Virus record (IMG/VR): IMGVR_UViG_3300045110_000208
Location: 1-39,261 of that record
Direction: 5' to 3' (one strand)
Source: a virus
DNA length: 39,261 nt
Every line of letters starts with the position of its first letter. Positions within the stretch are counted from its first letter, which is position 1. The notes beneath the pieces were generated by a model. The model saw only the letters and a program-made list of their open reading frames with translations. It ran no database searches and was not told the origin of the DNA. Positions 6,700 through 12,512 of the stretch are shown in pieces. Made by a program: the position numbers and the translations under genes.

Positions 6700-6728
6700 T
6701 TGACAGCCATCCATACTGTCCCTACATT
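6700..6728 (+). promoter_or_regulatory. Sigma70-like promoter for the plus-strand insert
   Basis: TTGACA (6700-6705), a 17-bp spacer and TACATT (6723-6728) give a strong sigma70-type match, the best I found by eye in the window. Transcription would start near 6735 and read the three plus-strand genes 6778-7460. The spacer holds GACAG (6702-6706) and CTGTC (6716-6720), an inverted pair that could be an operator. Confidence 0.7.
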
Positions 6729-6777
6729 GTGGTCATCGAAACCGACAAACCCCTCTCTCCCGAAAGGAGACCCTCCA

Positions 6778-6948
6778 ATGCCTTCTTCTCCCCTCGCCGT
6801 CTCTTTCCTCTCCAACGGCACCTGGACGGTGTCGCGCTACTTCTCAACCGTGCGCGCTGCACGCAACTGGGCGCGCTTCCTGCGCTCGCAGTCCTACATC
6901 GCGGAGGTCGCGATCCATCGCGGTGGATCAGGAGGGGAGCGGCTCTAA
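6778..6948 (+). CDS. Small protein of plus-strand insert, 56 aa
   Basis: The ATG at 6778 follows a perfect AAAGGAG (6764-6770) at good distance. Product: MPSSPLAVSFLSNGTWTVSR, then YFSTVRAARNWARFLRSQSY and a short tail with IAEVAIHRGG. It reads like a small beta/alpha domain with a basic helix; I know no family name. It is the first gene behind the strong promoter at 6700 and is followed by an 84-aa gene and an HTH gene, so expression from the prophage or early in infection is likely. Confidence 0.6.
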   Translation: MPSSPLAVSFLSNGTWTVSRYFSTVRAARNWARFLRSQSYIAEVAIHRGGSGGERL

Positions 6949-6987
6949 GTCGCTTCACCCCCCAACATCGAAACCGGAGACAGACAG

Positions 6988-7242
6988 ATGAGCGACCAGA
7001 TCAACAACGAGCGTGCGGCGAATTTTGCGAAGTTTGCCACCAACCTGCTGGCGTTTGCTGAGCGTCAGGAGGCGAAGGCGCCGGGACGGATGGATCACAT
7101 CACGGCGCCTGTGTTGACGGCGGCTGAGGTGGCTGAGCGTGCATCGGCAGCGTATGCTGCGGGCGACAAGGAAGCGGCGAAGGTGCTGCGGGCTGAGTAT
7201 GCGGCGTTGTGTGTTGGGACTGTTGCGATGGCGGCGGGTTGA
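6988..7242 (+). CDS. Helical hypothetical protein, 84 aa
   Basis: GGAGA precedes the ATG at 6988. The product is Ala/Glu-rich and helical (INNERAANFAKFATNLLAF; LTAAEVAERASAAYAAGDKE; AKVLRAEYAALCVG) with no catalytic motif. Its stop overlaps the TTG start of the HTH gene (TTGA), so the two are translationally coupled. In such two-gene units the partner of an HTH protein is sometimes a toxin-antitoxin or modulator, but nothing in the sequence proves that. Confidence 0.6.
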   Translation: MSDQINNERAANFAKFATNLLAFAERQEAKAPGRMDHITAPVLTAAEVAERASAAYAAGDKEAAKVLRAEYAALCVGTVAMAAG

Positions 7243-7460
7243 CCGGCGCTGAGTTCCGTGAGGCGCTGGCTACTCTTGGGTGGTCCCAGCGCTACCTGAC
7301 GACGTTGCTGGCATGTGACACGAAGCTGACGACCCGCTGGAGCCGTGGGACGGCGGCGATACCGCCGAGCATCCGGGACTGGCTGACGCTGTTGGTGGCG
7401 TGTCGTGGTCGGTATCCCGTACCGGCTGAGTGGCGCACATTCCATCGCGGATCTGGCTAG
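7239..7460 (+). CDS. Xre-type helix-turn-helix protein, 73 aa
   Basis: The TTG at 7239 overlaps the upstream stop (TTGA). Residues 1-50, (M)TGAEFREALATLGWSQRYL followed by LACDTKLTTRWSRGTAAIPP, form a classic HTH: helix, S-Q-x-x-L, then a recognition helix ending T-R-W-x-x-G. The tail contains IRDWLTLLVACRG. It is probably the regulator of its own small operon, the inverted pair at 6702-6720 being a candidate site. Its stop overlaps by 3-4 bases the end of the convergent NusG-like gene. Confidence 0.7.
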   Translation: MTGAEFREALATLGWSQRYLTTLLACDTKLTTRWSRGTAAIPPSIRDWLTLLVACRGRYPVPAEWRTFHRGSG

Positions 7461-8041
7461 TAGTCCTGACGCTCGACGAGTGCATCGAATGGGTAGACGA
7501 CTTCGCGGAGTTGTCCGAGGAAGAGGATGCCGACCACCGCGTTTTCCTCCTGCACTGCGAGCACCACCCCTGGCAGCCCTGCGAACGGCCCCGCGCGAGG
7601 CGCCACAGCGTCGCCCAGGTGCCATTGGGCTGTTTTTGGTAGAGTGGTAGCGGCAAACGCCTCTACGCCGCGTAGCGCGCTCACGGCGCTCTCTGGTAGT
7701 ATATACGGGTTTGGTCCATCCATCATGAGGCGATTGATGCCGAGAGTGTGTGAGATGGGTGCCCAGGGCGATTGTATGCCCACGAACAGGTAGCTGGTGA
7801 AGAGCGGGACGGCGACGACGCGGGAGATTGTGCGGGTTGCTGGATCGCGGCGCATGACGTTGCGCAATGGCAGGTAGGCATCGAAGCCTTGGCGGCGGAG
7901 GTTGAGTGCGGCCCAGCGTTCGGCTTGTGGGTGGGTGTGGCAGACGCCCCACTGGGTGCGACGGCTACCGCACCGGAGGTCGCCGGGTTGTGTAGCTACG
8001 CACTGTGGGGGGTTGGCGTCAAGCGGCATCGGTTGGGCCAC
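7457..8041 (-). CDS. NusG/RfaH-like transcription factor, about 190 aa
   Basis: Residues about 30-130 show an NGN fold: WGVCHTHPQAERWAALNLRR, then GFDAYLPL, then VVAVPLFTSYLFVGIQ and GINRLMMDGPNPYILP. Residues about 140-192 show a KOW-type domain: HLGDAVAPRAGPFAGLPG, VVLAVQEENAVVGILFLG and REVVYPFDALVERQ. Such paralogues bind RNA polymerase and suppress pausing or termination at specific operons. It is the last gene of the leftward early operon. This is the classic place for a factor that lets polymerase proceed into later genes. The start is uncertain: GTG 8041 or ATG 8029, both overlapping the HNH gene, with no clear ribosome site. Confidence 0.78.
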   Translation of the reverse strand: MAQPMPLDANPPQCVATQPGDLRCGSRRTQWGVCHTHPQAERWAALNLRRQGFDAYLPLRNVMRRDPATRTISRVVAVPLFTSYLFVGIQSPWAPISHTLGINRLMMDGPNPYILPESAVSALRGVEAFAATTLPKTAQWHLGDAVAPRAGPFAGLPGVVLAVQEENAVVGILFLGQLREVVYPFDALVERQDY

Positions 8042-8432
8042 GGGCGGTCTGATCGCGCTCGACCTCCTCGTCGGTCAGGTGCTCGATGGCGTGGCAGGCC
8101 CTGCAAAGTACGATCAGGTCTTCGTCCAGTTCACAGCCACGCCGCCTGTAGGTGAGGTGGTGAACGTCGAGATGGTCGGTAGCGGCGCAGTAGAAGCATC
8201 TGCCCTCGGCTACTGCCAAAGCGCGCTGGCGCACGATGGCCCAGTGGTCGCTTCTGAGATAGCGCGAATACGGCATCCGGCGCAGCTCGTCGGGGTCCTC
8301 ACCGCTTTCGGACCAGAGGCCTGCCCGGCTGTAGCGAGATTCTGGTTTGGCCTGGTCTATCCAGATGTCCCGATAATCGTCGCAGCCCAGGAAGCTTGGC
8401 ATGGGGCCGAGGTCATAGGGGTTGCCGCTCAT
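8019..8432 (-). CDS. HNH endonuclease, 137 aa
   Basis: The C-terminal domain has CFYC near residue 79, LDVHHLTYRRRG with the catalytic His pair near 89, and DEDLIVLCRACHAIEH near 103. This is a zinc-stabilised HNH nuclease (CxxC...HH...CxxCH). The N-terminal half includes PYSRYLRSDHWAIVRQRAL, normal for this family. It lies in the replication operon, start overlapping the DUF1376 gene stop (ATGA). Possible roles are recombination, packaging cleavage or host DNA degradation; location favours a replication/recombination role. Confidence 0.85.
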   Translation of the reverse strand: MSGNPYDLGPMPSFLGCDDYRDIWIDQAKPESRYSRAGLWSESGEDPDELRRMPYSRYLRSDHWAIVRQRALAVAEGRCFYCAATDHLDVHHLTYRRRGCELDEDLIVLCRACHAIEHLTDEEVERDQTARGPTDAA

Positions 8433-9325
8433 GCTGGCACCATGATGCCGGCCTGCTTGCGGAGGGCGGCGAGTTGCGGCCCCGCGATGTAGCAGGCTTT
8501 GGGACGAACCGGCTTGGCGACGGCGGCCTTCTGCACGTCCAACGTGTGGTTGCGTTGTGGCAGCCTGGACGGTGCTGGAAGCGGTGGCAGAGTGTCCAGC
8601 AGCGCCTTCAGTCCGTCAGCCGGCAGCGAGGCTTGCTCGCGAGCGGAATTTCCTCCCGTTTCGCCCGGTTTTGCCTCGCGCGCGCATTCTTCCTGAGAAG
8701 TAAGTAATATATTCTCTCTCTTGGTAGAAGGTGGGGTGGCAAAACGGGTGGCAAACGGCTGGCAATTGCCAGAAACGGCTGGCAAAGGTGGTGGCAAACT
8801 ACCTGGCAAAGTTTTGGCAATTGCTAAGTTATCCACAACATAAGGTTTGGTTGATGTTGTGGCATTTGCCAGAGTTTTGTCATCGCCTGGCTGTGGGATG
8901 ACGTGGCGCTGCACAACCGGCGGTTGTTCGTGCTTGGCTTGTGGTGGCGGCAGCGGCGCCGGGGGCACGCTGCCATTGCTAGGGTGCAGCCGGTGCTTGG
9001 CCTCCGCGCCACGCTTCCCAGCCTCCCGCCGCTTCTCGCTCAGATCAATCCAGTGCTCACGCTCCTTGTCCATTCGCTTCTGATGCAACGTGCCATCACC
9101 GTTCGCGGTGAAAAAGCCAGTGAGCTTGCCCCACACCGCGGGCCACGTCTTGGCGTCGAGGCGCGTGATCGCAGCCAGCGCCTCCGGGTCATCCGGCAAC
9201 GGGCCGGTCTTCCAGTAGTGCATCAGCAACAGCACGTAGGCTCCATGCTGCAGCGTCGTCAGGTGCATGGTGTCACCCAGGTAGTCAGCCACATACAGCG
9301 GCATCCAGCGGTCGCCGTTGCTCAT
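8429..9325 (-). CDS. DUF1376-type replication protein, 298 aa
   Basis: The N-terminal 95 residues match the DUF1376 (YdaU-like) pattern: RWMPLYVADYLGDTMHLTTL, QHGAYVLLLMHYW, GPLPDDPEALAAITRLD, WPAVWGKLTGFFT. These proteins sit at the position of phage replication initiators such as lambda O. After residue 100 comes a basic linker, then low-complexity Pro/Gln sequence that coincides with DNA repeats (8737-8871), and a basic C-terminus. The origin therefore probably lies inside the gene, as in lambda O. It starts at 9325 in an ATGA overlap. No helicase-loader gene is recognisable next to it. Confidence 0.8.
   Translation of the reverse strand: MSNGDRWMPLYVADYLGDTMHLTTLQHGAYVLLLMHYWKTGPLPDDPEALAAITRLDAKTWPAVWGKLTGFFTANGDGTLHQKRMDKEREHWIDLSEKRREAGKRGAEAKHRLHPSNGSVPPAPLPPPQAKHEQPPVVQRHVIPQPGDDKTLANATTSTKPYVVDNLAIAKTLPGSLPPPLPAVSGNCQPFATRFATPPSTKRENILLTSQEECAREAKPGETGGNSAREQASLPADGLKALLDTLPPLPAPSRLPQRNHTLDVQKAAVAKPVRPKACYIAGPQLAALRKQAGIMVPA
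8701..8871. other. Probable replication origin: iterons, DnaA box, AT-rich patch
   Basis: TGGCAA(A) occurs at 8737, 8749, 8760, 8780, 8792, 8804 and 8815, spaced 12, 11, 20, 12, 12 and 11 bp. Inverted copies TTGCCA lie at 8766 and 8866. A perfect DnaA box TTATCCACA is at 8829-8837, and an AT-rich stretch TAAGTAATATATTCTC at 8701-8716 could melt. The 11-bp and 20-bp steps are not codon multiples, so the repeats are conserved as DNA rather than as peptide. All lie within the DUF1376 replication gene. Confidence 0.72.
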
Positions 9326-9756
9326 GGCCGGCCACCCAGCGCGACCACATAGATCCGCCGGCCACGCCCCACGCCTCGCGTTTCCGTGGCAATGCCAGCT
9401 TCCGTGAGCGCCCGCCGGATCTGCCGGCCGCCCTCACTGCTGCTGATGCCAAGGAACCGCGCCATCCAGTTCGCTGACGGCACCCGGCAGCCAGGCGTCA
9501 GCCGCGGCAATATCCACCTGGCAATCTTGTCGCGGTGCGATCGGCCTTCCGGCCTCGAATGTGAATACAAGGTGACCATGGTACGCGCTCCCTTGCTCAG
9601 GCCACGGAGCTGCGTTATGAAGGGGGCGTCAGCTTCTTCCCCTTCGGTGGGTGCAACCCCAAAGCCAGTTATGCAGTTACAGGCGCCGCCCATGTTTCCA
9701 GCATGGACGGCGTTCTCGTTTGTGGCACGGAATGCGTTGAGTCGGTAGGGGCTCAT
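9322..9756 (-). CDS. Winged-helix-like protein, 144 aa
   Basis: The ATG at 9756 overlaps the stop of the 33-aa gene (ATGA). The N-terminal half is loosely ordered with a Cys/Asn/Gly patch (GNMGGACNCITGFG). The C-terminal half, residues about 80-144, reads as a winged helix: RDKIARWILPRLTPGCRVPS, ANWMARFLGISSSEGGRQIR, RALTEAGIATETRGVGRGRR, IYVVAL. It probably binds DNA at or near the origin, or regulates the operon. Overlaps the DUF1376 gene by ATGA. Confidence 0.6.
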   Translation of the reverse strand: MSPYRLNAFRATNENAVHAGNMGGACNCITGFGVAPTEGEEADAPFITQLRGLSKGARTMVTLYSHSRPEGRSHRDKIARWILPRLTPGCRVPSANWMARFLGISSSEGGRQIRRALTEAGIATETRGVGRGRRIYVVALGGRP

Positions 9757-9854
9757 CGCACGCCCCCGCCCATCGTCACCACCACCAGCCACGTCGCGCC
9801 CGCGCTCAACGCCCAGGCAGCAGCCGTCAGGGCAAGGGCGCGCAGCAGGCTCAT
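9753..9854 (-). CDS. Tiny membrane peptide, 33 aa
   Basis: An ATG at 9854 overlaps the nuclease stop (ATGA), and the frame's own stop overlaps the next start (ATGA). The peptide is MSLLRALALTAAAWALSAGA, then TWLVVVTMGGGVR: one hydrophobic segment with a basic residue near the N-terminus. Being sandwiched between two perfect coupling overlaps is strong support despite its size. It may simply maintain coupling or act in the inner membrane; function unknown. Confidence 0.5.
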   Translation of the reverse strand: MSLLRALALTAAAWALSAGATWLVVVTMGGGVR

Positions 9855-10294
9855 GCGGCGCACCTCACCCGGCGATTGCGCGGGATGCCCCACTCATCGA
9901 TGCACGCCAGCAGCTCGTCCGCATCGCGCACCACGGCCACCCGGCCGCCCGCGGCAAGCACCGCCGCGCAGACGCTCTGCTGAGCCGGCGACAGCACGCC
10001 ATCGGCAGCCTTGATCTCGGGGTGATGCGCGCGGCCGCGATAGAGGATGAACAGATCCGCGATCCCCGCGATGATGCCGCGGCCCACCCGGATGCCAGGC
10101 ACCTCGCCGGCATAATTGGCATGGTCGATCGCCCACCACACGACGCCATCCCGAGACACCTTGCCAGGAGGAGCGAATTCCAACCGCAGCACGTCGCAGA
10201 GCTGCTTCTGGATCGGGTGCTCACGGACCACGGGAGCGGTGAGCCGGAACTTGGCCGGCACCGACACCCGCACGCCCTGCACAGGGCCGGTCAC
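9851..10294 (-). CDS. VRR-NUC-type (PD-(D/E)xK) nuclease, 147 aa
   Basis: The GTG at 10294 overlaps the upstream stop (GTGA). The domain includes HPIQKQLCDVLRLEFAPPGK, VVWWAIDHANYAGEVPG, then GIADLFILYRGRAHHPEIKA with the PD-D/E-x-K core (Asp of ADLF, Glu-x-Lys of HPEIKA), LSPAQQ and AVVRDADELLACIDEWG. VRR-NUC proteins are DNA-structure-specific nucleases; here it may act in replication or recombination together with the Bet annealase of the other early operon. Length fits stand-alone phage VRR-NUC proteins. Confidence 0.8.
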   Translation of the reverse strand: MTGPVQGVRVSVPAKFRLTAPVVREHPIQKQLCDVLRLEFAPPGKVSRDGVVWWAIDHANYAGEVPGIRVGRGIIAGIADLFILYRGRAHHPEIKAADGVLSPAQQSVCAAVLAAGGRVAVVRDADELLACIDEWGIPRNRRVRCAA

Positions 10295-10512
10295 TCGGCC
10301 GCCACCTGGCAGCGGCGCTGCGGGTAGCGCGGCTTGGTGCGGTCGAGGTATTCCGGCGTCAGGCCGGGGGTCAGCGCGATGATCCGGTGCCAGTGCCGCG
10401 AGGGAATGCCCCGGACGCGCCATTTCCCCACCGTGTTCTCAGGCATGCCGAACAGGCTGGCCACCCTCTTGTGCCCCCCCAGGTCTGCCAAAATGCGGGC
10501 GTGTCGGTTCAT
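10291..10512 (-). CDS. Carph-isopro-like HTH regulator, 73 aa (first leftward gene)
   Basis: Residues 3-50 (RHARILADLGGHKRVASLFG, then MPENTVGKWRVRGIPSRHWH and RIIAL) match the small HTH domain in which a GGxxxVAxLFG helix leads to xxVxxWRxRGIPxRHW. Such proteins occupy the Cro or CII position in many prophages. I prefer ATG 10512 over an in-frame TTG at 10539, because the TTG lies inside the operator CGGACGCAATGTCCG. It is the first gene of the leftward operon and faces the repressor across the operator region, so it is a candidate lytic regulator. Confidence 0.78.
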   Translation of the reverse strand: MNRHARILADLGGHKRVASLFGMPENTVGKWRVRGIPSRHWHRIIALTPGLTPEYLDRTKPRYPQRRCQVAAE

Positions 10513-10530
10513 GAGACTGCCACAGTCTGG

Positions 10531-10553
10531 CGGACGCAATGTCCGTACGTCAA
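10531..10553 (-). promoter_or_regulatory. Leftward early promoter with operator O1
   Basis: On the minus strand TTGACG (10553-10548) is followed after 2 nt by the dyad CGGAC-GCAAT-GTCCG (10531-10545, plus-strand reading). No good -10 is visible at 17 bp (CCAGAC), though CAGACT one base further on is a partial match. The operator matches those at 10570 and 11059, so the repressor should shut off the leftward operon here. Confidence 0.55.
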
Positions 10554-10559
10554 GTAGGG

Positions 10560-10588
10560 TTGACGAAGCGGGACAAAATGTCCCATTT
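10560..10588 (+). promoter_or_regulatory. Repressor promoter with operator O2
   Basis: TTGACG (10560-10565) lies 4 bp before the perfect dyad GGGACA-AAA-TGTCCC (10570-10584); the -10 region (CATTTT, 10584-10589) is weak. It precedes the repressor gene by about 45 bp and faces right, so binding here would autoregulate the repressor. Confidence 0.6.
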
Positions 10589-10628
10589 TGGCACAGCTAA
10601 ATTATTTAGCTTTTTAAAGGAGCGCGCT

Positions 10629-11027
10629 GTGCGCCAGACCCCCTATGACCTCCAGGAAGAAGACGCCCAACGCATAGGGGACCGCTTGCGATGGGTGCGG
10701 GAACTGGTTGACGCGACACCGACCCAACTCGCCGCCGACCTCGGTGTGGATAGCCCGTCAGTCCGTCACATCGAAAACGGCATTCGACTTCCTTCGCTAC
10801 GCATGCTCATGGTTATCTGCCATGTCTTGCGCATTTCTCCACAGTACCTGCTGTGGGGTTCGCTCGCTGAAGTAGAGCCAGAATTAGCGGCCAGGCTGAA
10901 AGCGGAACATCCTGAGCTGACGTGGCCAGCCTCATCGCCTGCTCCCTGCAATAACCACAGTTCGCCACCGAACACCGGTCGCCGCTCCAGGACACGGGGG
11001 AGACACACCGTCTCGGGGGCTGTTTAG
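10629..11027 (+). CDS. Xre-family phage repressor, 132 aa
   Basis: GTG 10629 is preceded by AAAGGAG (10615-10621), the best ribosome site here, so the longer frame from 10539 is rejected. Residues 13-75 form the HTH: DAQRIGDRLRWVRELVDATP, TQLAADLGVDSPSVRHIENG, IRLPSLRMLMVICHVL, ISPQYLLWG. After residue 80 there is only a short basic, probably disordered tail. No S24/LexA-type Ser-Lys protease domain is present, so RecA-driven self-cleavage is not expected. Operators on both sides imply control of both early operons plus its own. It ends inside an intrinsic terminator. Confidence 0.82.
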   Translation: MRQTPYDLQEEDAQRIGDRLRWVRELVDATPTQLAADLGVDSPSVRHIENGIRLPSLRMLMVICHVLRISPQYLLWGSLAEVEPELAARLKAEHPELTWPASSPAPCNNHSSPPNTGRRSRTRGRHTVSGAV

Positions 11028-11048
11028 CCCCCTCCCTTCCCTTTTTTT
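11015..11048 (+). terminator. Intrinsic terminator of the repressor gene
   Basis: GGGGGCT (11015-11021), loop GTTT, AGCCCCC (11026-11032), then CTCCCTTCCC and seven T (11042-11048). The repressor stop TAG (11025-11027) lies at the loop edge. The T run runs directly into the -35 box of the next promoter at 11050. Confidence 0.85.
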
Positions 11049-11049
11049 G

Positions 11050-11078
11050 TTGACTTGCAGGACTATTTGTCCCAACAT
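11050..11078 (+). promoter_or_regulatory. Rightward early promoter with operator O3
   Basis: TTGACT (11050-11055), then after 3 bp the dyad AGGAC-TATT-TGTCCC (11059-11073), with CAACAT (11073-11078) at a 17-bp spacing. The arrangement matches O1 and O2. It drives the rightward operon to 14875. Confidence 0.62.
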
Positions 11079-11115
11079 CCGGTATCAGAAAGCGTGAGTT
11101 ACCGGAGAACGTCCC

Positions 11116-11736
11116 GTGCGGCATTCGCCTTCCCCTGATTTCCCGACGTGTTGGCGTCCGTTCGACACGCCAGCCGCGAGTGTAACGCGCCATTCACACG
11201 GGATGACAAGCCCGGATCGAGAGAATTTCGGACCAAACGCAACGAGTTCTAAACCTTTCGATTTAGCGCCCGCCGGTAACCAGCTACCAACAACCAATTT
11301 GCTGCATTGCAGCGGTCAGCGCCGTGAGCGCGAAGGAAACTCGTGCCATGGCGAAACCAACCAGCCGGAAATTTGGCATACCACAGGCGAAACGACGACT
11401 GAAGTCGCTGAAGCTGGAATTGGCAGCGATCGGAGGGGCTTACGATCTGTCAGCCGGGGAGTTGCGCCGCCGCATCCTGGCCCTGCTGGCGACAGTCCAC
11501 GAACTGATCGAGCGCTTTCCGCTTCCGCCGTCCGAATAGCCGGCACGCTGCGCCAGCAAGCCCTCGATGAGCTGCTGAACGACCTCGCGGAATATCGCGC
11601 CGCCAGCCCAGCCTTCTACTGGCGCCGCCTCGCGCGGCACGACATCGCCCGGTTCAAGCGCGACTTCCTTCGGCCAGAGCGCGCCGCCTTCGAGGCGGCG
11701 GTGGAGCGGACGAAGCAGCGGAAGGAGGCCGCCTAA
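11116..11736 (+). CDS. Early protein with unresolved start; only the 3' third is clearly coding
   Basis: From about 11540 to TAA 11736 this frame is clearly coding (very high GC at third positions): LRQQALDELLNDLAEYRAAS, PAFYWRRLARHDIARFKRDF, then RPERAAFEAAVERTKQRKEAA, a basic helical protein. Its stop overlaps the next ATG (TAATG) with AAGGAGG just upstream. Yet no ATG, GTG or TTG occurs in frame after the previous gene's stop at 11539. The nearest starts are TTG 11299 and GTG 11116, the latter with GGAGA upstream. So the true product is a 206-aa overprinted protein, a protein with a rare start, or the second half of a gene split by a one-base deletion. Confidence 0.45.
   Translation: MRHSPSPDFPTCWRPFDTPAASVTRHSHGMTSPDRENFGPNATSSKPFDLAPAGNQLPTTNLLHCSGQRREREGNSCHGETNQPEIWHTTGETTTEVAEAGIGSDRRGLRSVSRGVAPPHPGPAGDSPRTDRALSASAVRIAGTLRQQALDELLNDLAEYRAASPAFYWRRLARHDIARFKRDFLRPERAAFEAAVERTKQRKEAA
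11348..11539 (+). CDS. Small basic helical protein, 63 aa
   Basis: ATG 11348 (alternatively GTG 11324, 71 aa). Product: MAKPTSRKFGIPQAKRRLKS, LKLELAAIGGAYDLSAGELR, RRILALLATVHELIERFPLP, PSE. The N-terminus is basic, followed by two amphipathic helices. The reading frame shows good third-position GC, so it is probably real although a second open frame overlaps it. Its stop at 11539 is followed at once, in the -1 frame, by the coding segment ending at 11736, which may originally have been its continuation. Confidence 0.5.
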   Translation: MAKPTSRKFGIPQAKRRLKSLKLELAAIGGAYDLSAGELRRRILALLATVHELIERFPLPPSE

Positions 11737-12023
11737 TGAACAGTCACCAGCATTATGGGGTGGTCAAACTAGAGCCGCCCAATCCCGATTACAGCATGTT
11801 CTCGTTCACCGTCACCCACGCGGAGGGCGGTCCTGACGAGATGATCGGAGACGGCAGCCGTTGGGTGTTCGACCACACGACGGTGCAGCCCGACATCACG
11901 GCATTCGAGCTCGCGCAGATCCTGTCGCTGCATCTGTCTCTGCCGGACGGCATGCTCAACCGGTTGAAGTCGCACCACCGGATCATGCGTCACTTCCGCC
12001 ACGAGCCGGTGACGGTGCCATGA
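11736..12023 (+). CDS. Hypothetical early protein, 95 aa
   Basis: ATG 11736 overlaps the preceding TAA (TAATG), with AAGGAGG upstream. Product: MNSHQHYGVVKLEPPNPDYS, MFSFTVTHAEGGPDEMIGDG, SRWVFDHTTVQPDITAFELA, then QILSLHLSLPDGMLNRLKSH. It looks like a beta-rich N-terminal half with a C-terminal helical part. No family recognised. It ends in an ATGA overlap with the AT-hook gene. Confidence 0.65.
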   Translation: MNSHQHYGVVKLEPPNPDYSMFSFTVTHAEGGPDEMIGDGSRWVFDHTTVQPDITAFELAQILSLHLSLPDGMLNRLKSHHRIMRHFRHEPVTVP

Positions 12024-12280
12024 ACACCTCCACCTGCCCCGATCTGCTCGCGGCGCTGCGCACCCGTGAGCGGGACTTGGAGTTGGACGCCATGGCTGTC
12101 CGATCCAGAATCGAAGAGGTGCGCTCCATGATTGATCTGATCGAGCGTCCGCAGCGTCGTGGCAGGCCACGCAAGCTCGAAGTGATCGAGCCGCCCCAGC
12201 ACGTCGCCGGCGGCAACCACCAGCCAGCCCCCCCAGACGACGACGAACTGCCGTTCCAGTCAGACACCCCCGGCGCGTAA
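12020..12280 (+). CDS. AT-hook protein with acidic SSB-like tail, 86 aa
   Basis: ATG 12020 overlaps the previous stop (ATGA). Residues 8-45 form a coiled coil (LLAALRTRERDLELDAMAVR, SRIEEVRSMIDLIERP). Residues 46-54, QRRGRPRKL, are a canonical AT-hook with the RGRP core. Near the C-terminus PPDDDELPFQ resembles the acidic tip of single-strand-binding proteins (DDDIPF), but it is followed by seven more residues. It probably binds the minor groove of AT-rich DNA and may recruit recombination or replication proteins. A longer frame starting at 11861 is shadow. Confidence 0.65.
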   Translation: MNTSTCPDLLAALRTRERDLELDAMAVRSRIEEVRSMIDLIERPQRRGRPRKLEVIEPPQHVAGGNHQPAPPDDDELPFQSDTPGA

Positions 12281-12308
12281 CCCACATCACTCCCTTGGAG
12301 ACCACACC

Positions 12309-12512
12309 ATGATCAGCACCGAACTAGCCAACCTGGCGGATTGGATTATCGCCTGGGGAGCGAAGGGGCAGGCAATGCCGCCGCAGAACGCCGCGCACTT
12401 GGCTGATGTGCTGCTGGCCCTTGCCGATCAGGTCAAACACATGGAACGCATGTCGCTCGCGGTGGATGCGTTCATTTATGCTGACAAGGAGGATGCCGAC
12501 AGTGTCCTCTGA
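12309..12512 (+). CDS. Hypothetical helical protein, 67 aa
   Basis: GGAG (12296-12299) precedes ATG 12309. Product: MISTELANLADWIIAWGAKG, QAMPPQNAAHLADVLLALAD, then QVKHMERMSLAVDAFIYADK. It is an all-helical small protein without cysteines or charges typical of nucleases. The stop lies 11 bases inside the next gene, so the two are coupled. Role unknown; context is the recombination operon. Confidence 0.6.
   Translation: MISTELANLADWIIAWGAKGQAMPPQNAAHLADVLLALADQVKHMERMSLAVDAFIYADKEDADSVL

Noticed and set aside
7095-7952. 285-aa minus-strand open frame
   Set aside because: Arg/Pro/Ser-rich shadow crossing the HTH gene and NusG-like gene in another phase; no domain pattern.
10539-10628. Longer repressor start at 10539
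   Set aside because: It would place operator and promoter inside the coding sequence; GTG 10629 has a perfect AAAGGAG site.
11085-11297. 70-aa minus-strand frame opposite the rightward leader
   Set aside because: No ribosome site and opposite to the promoter; composition not convincing.
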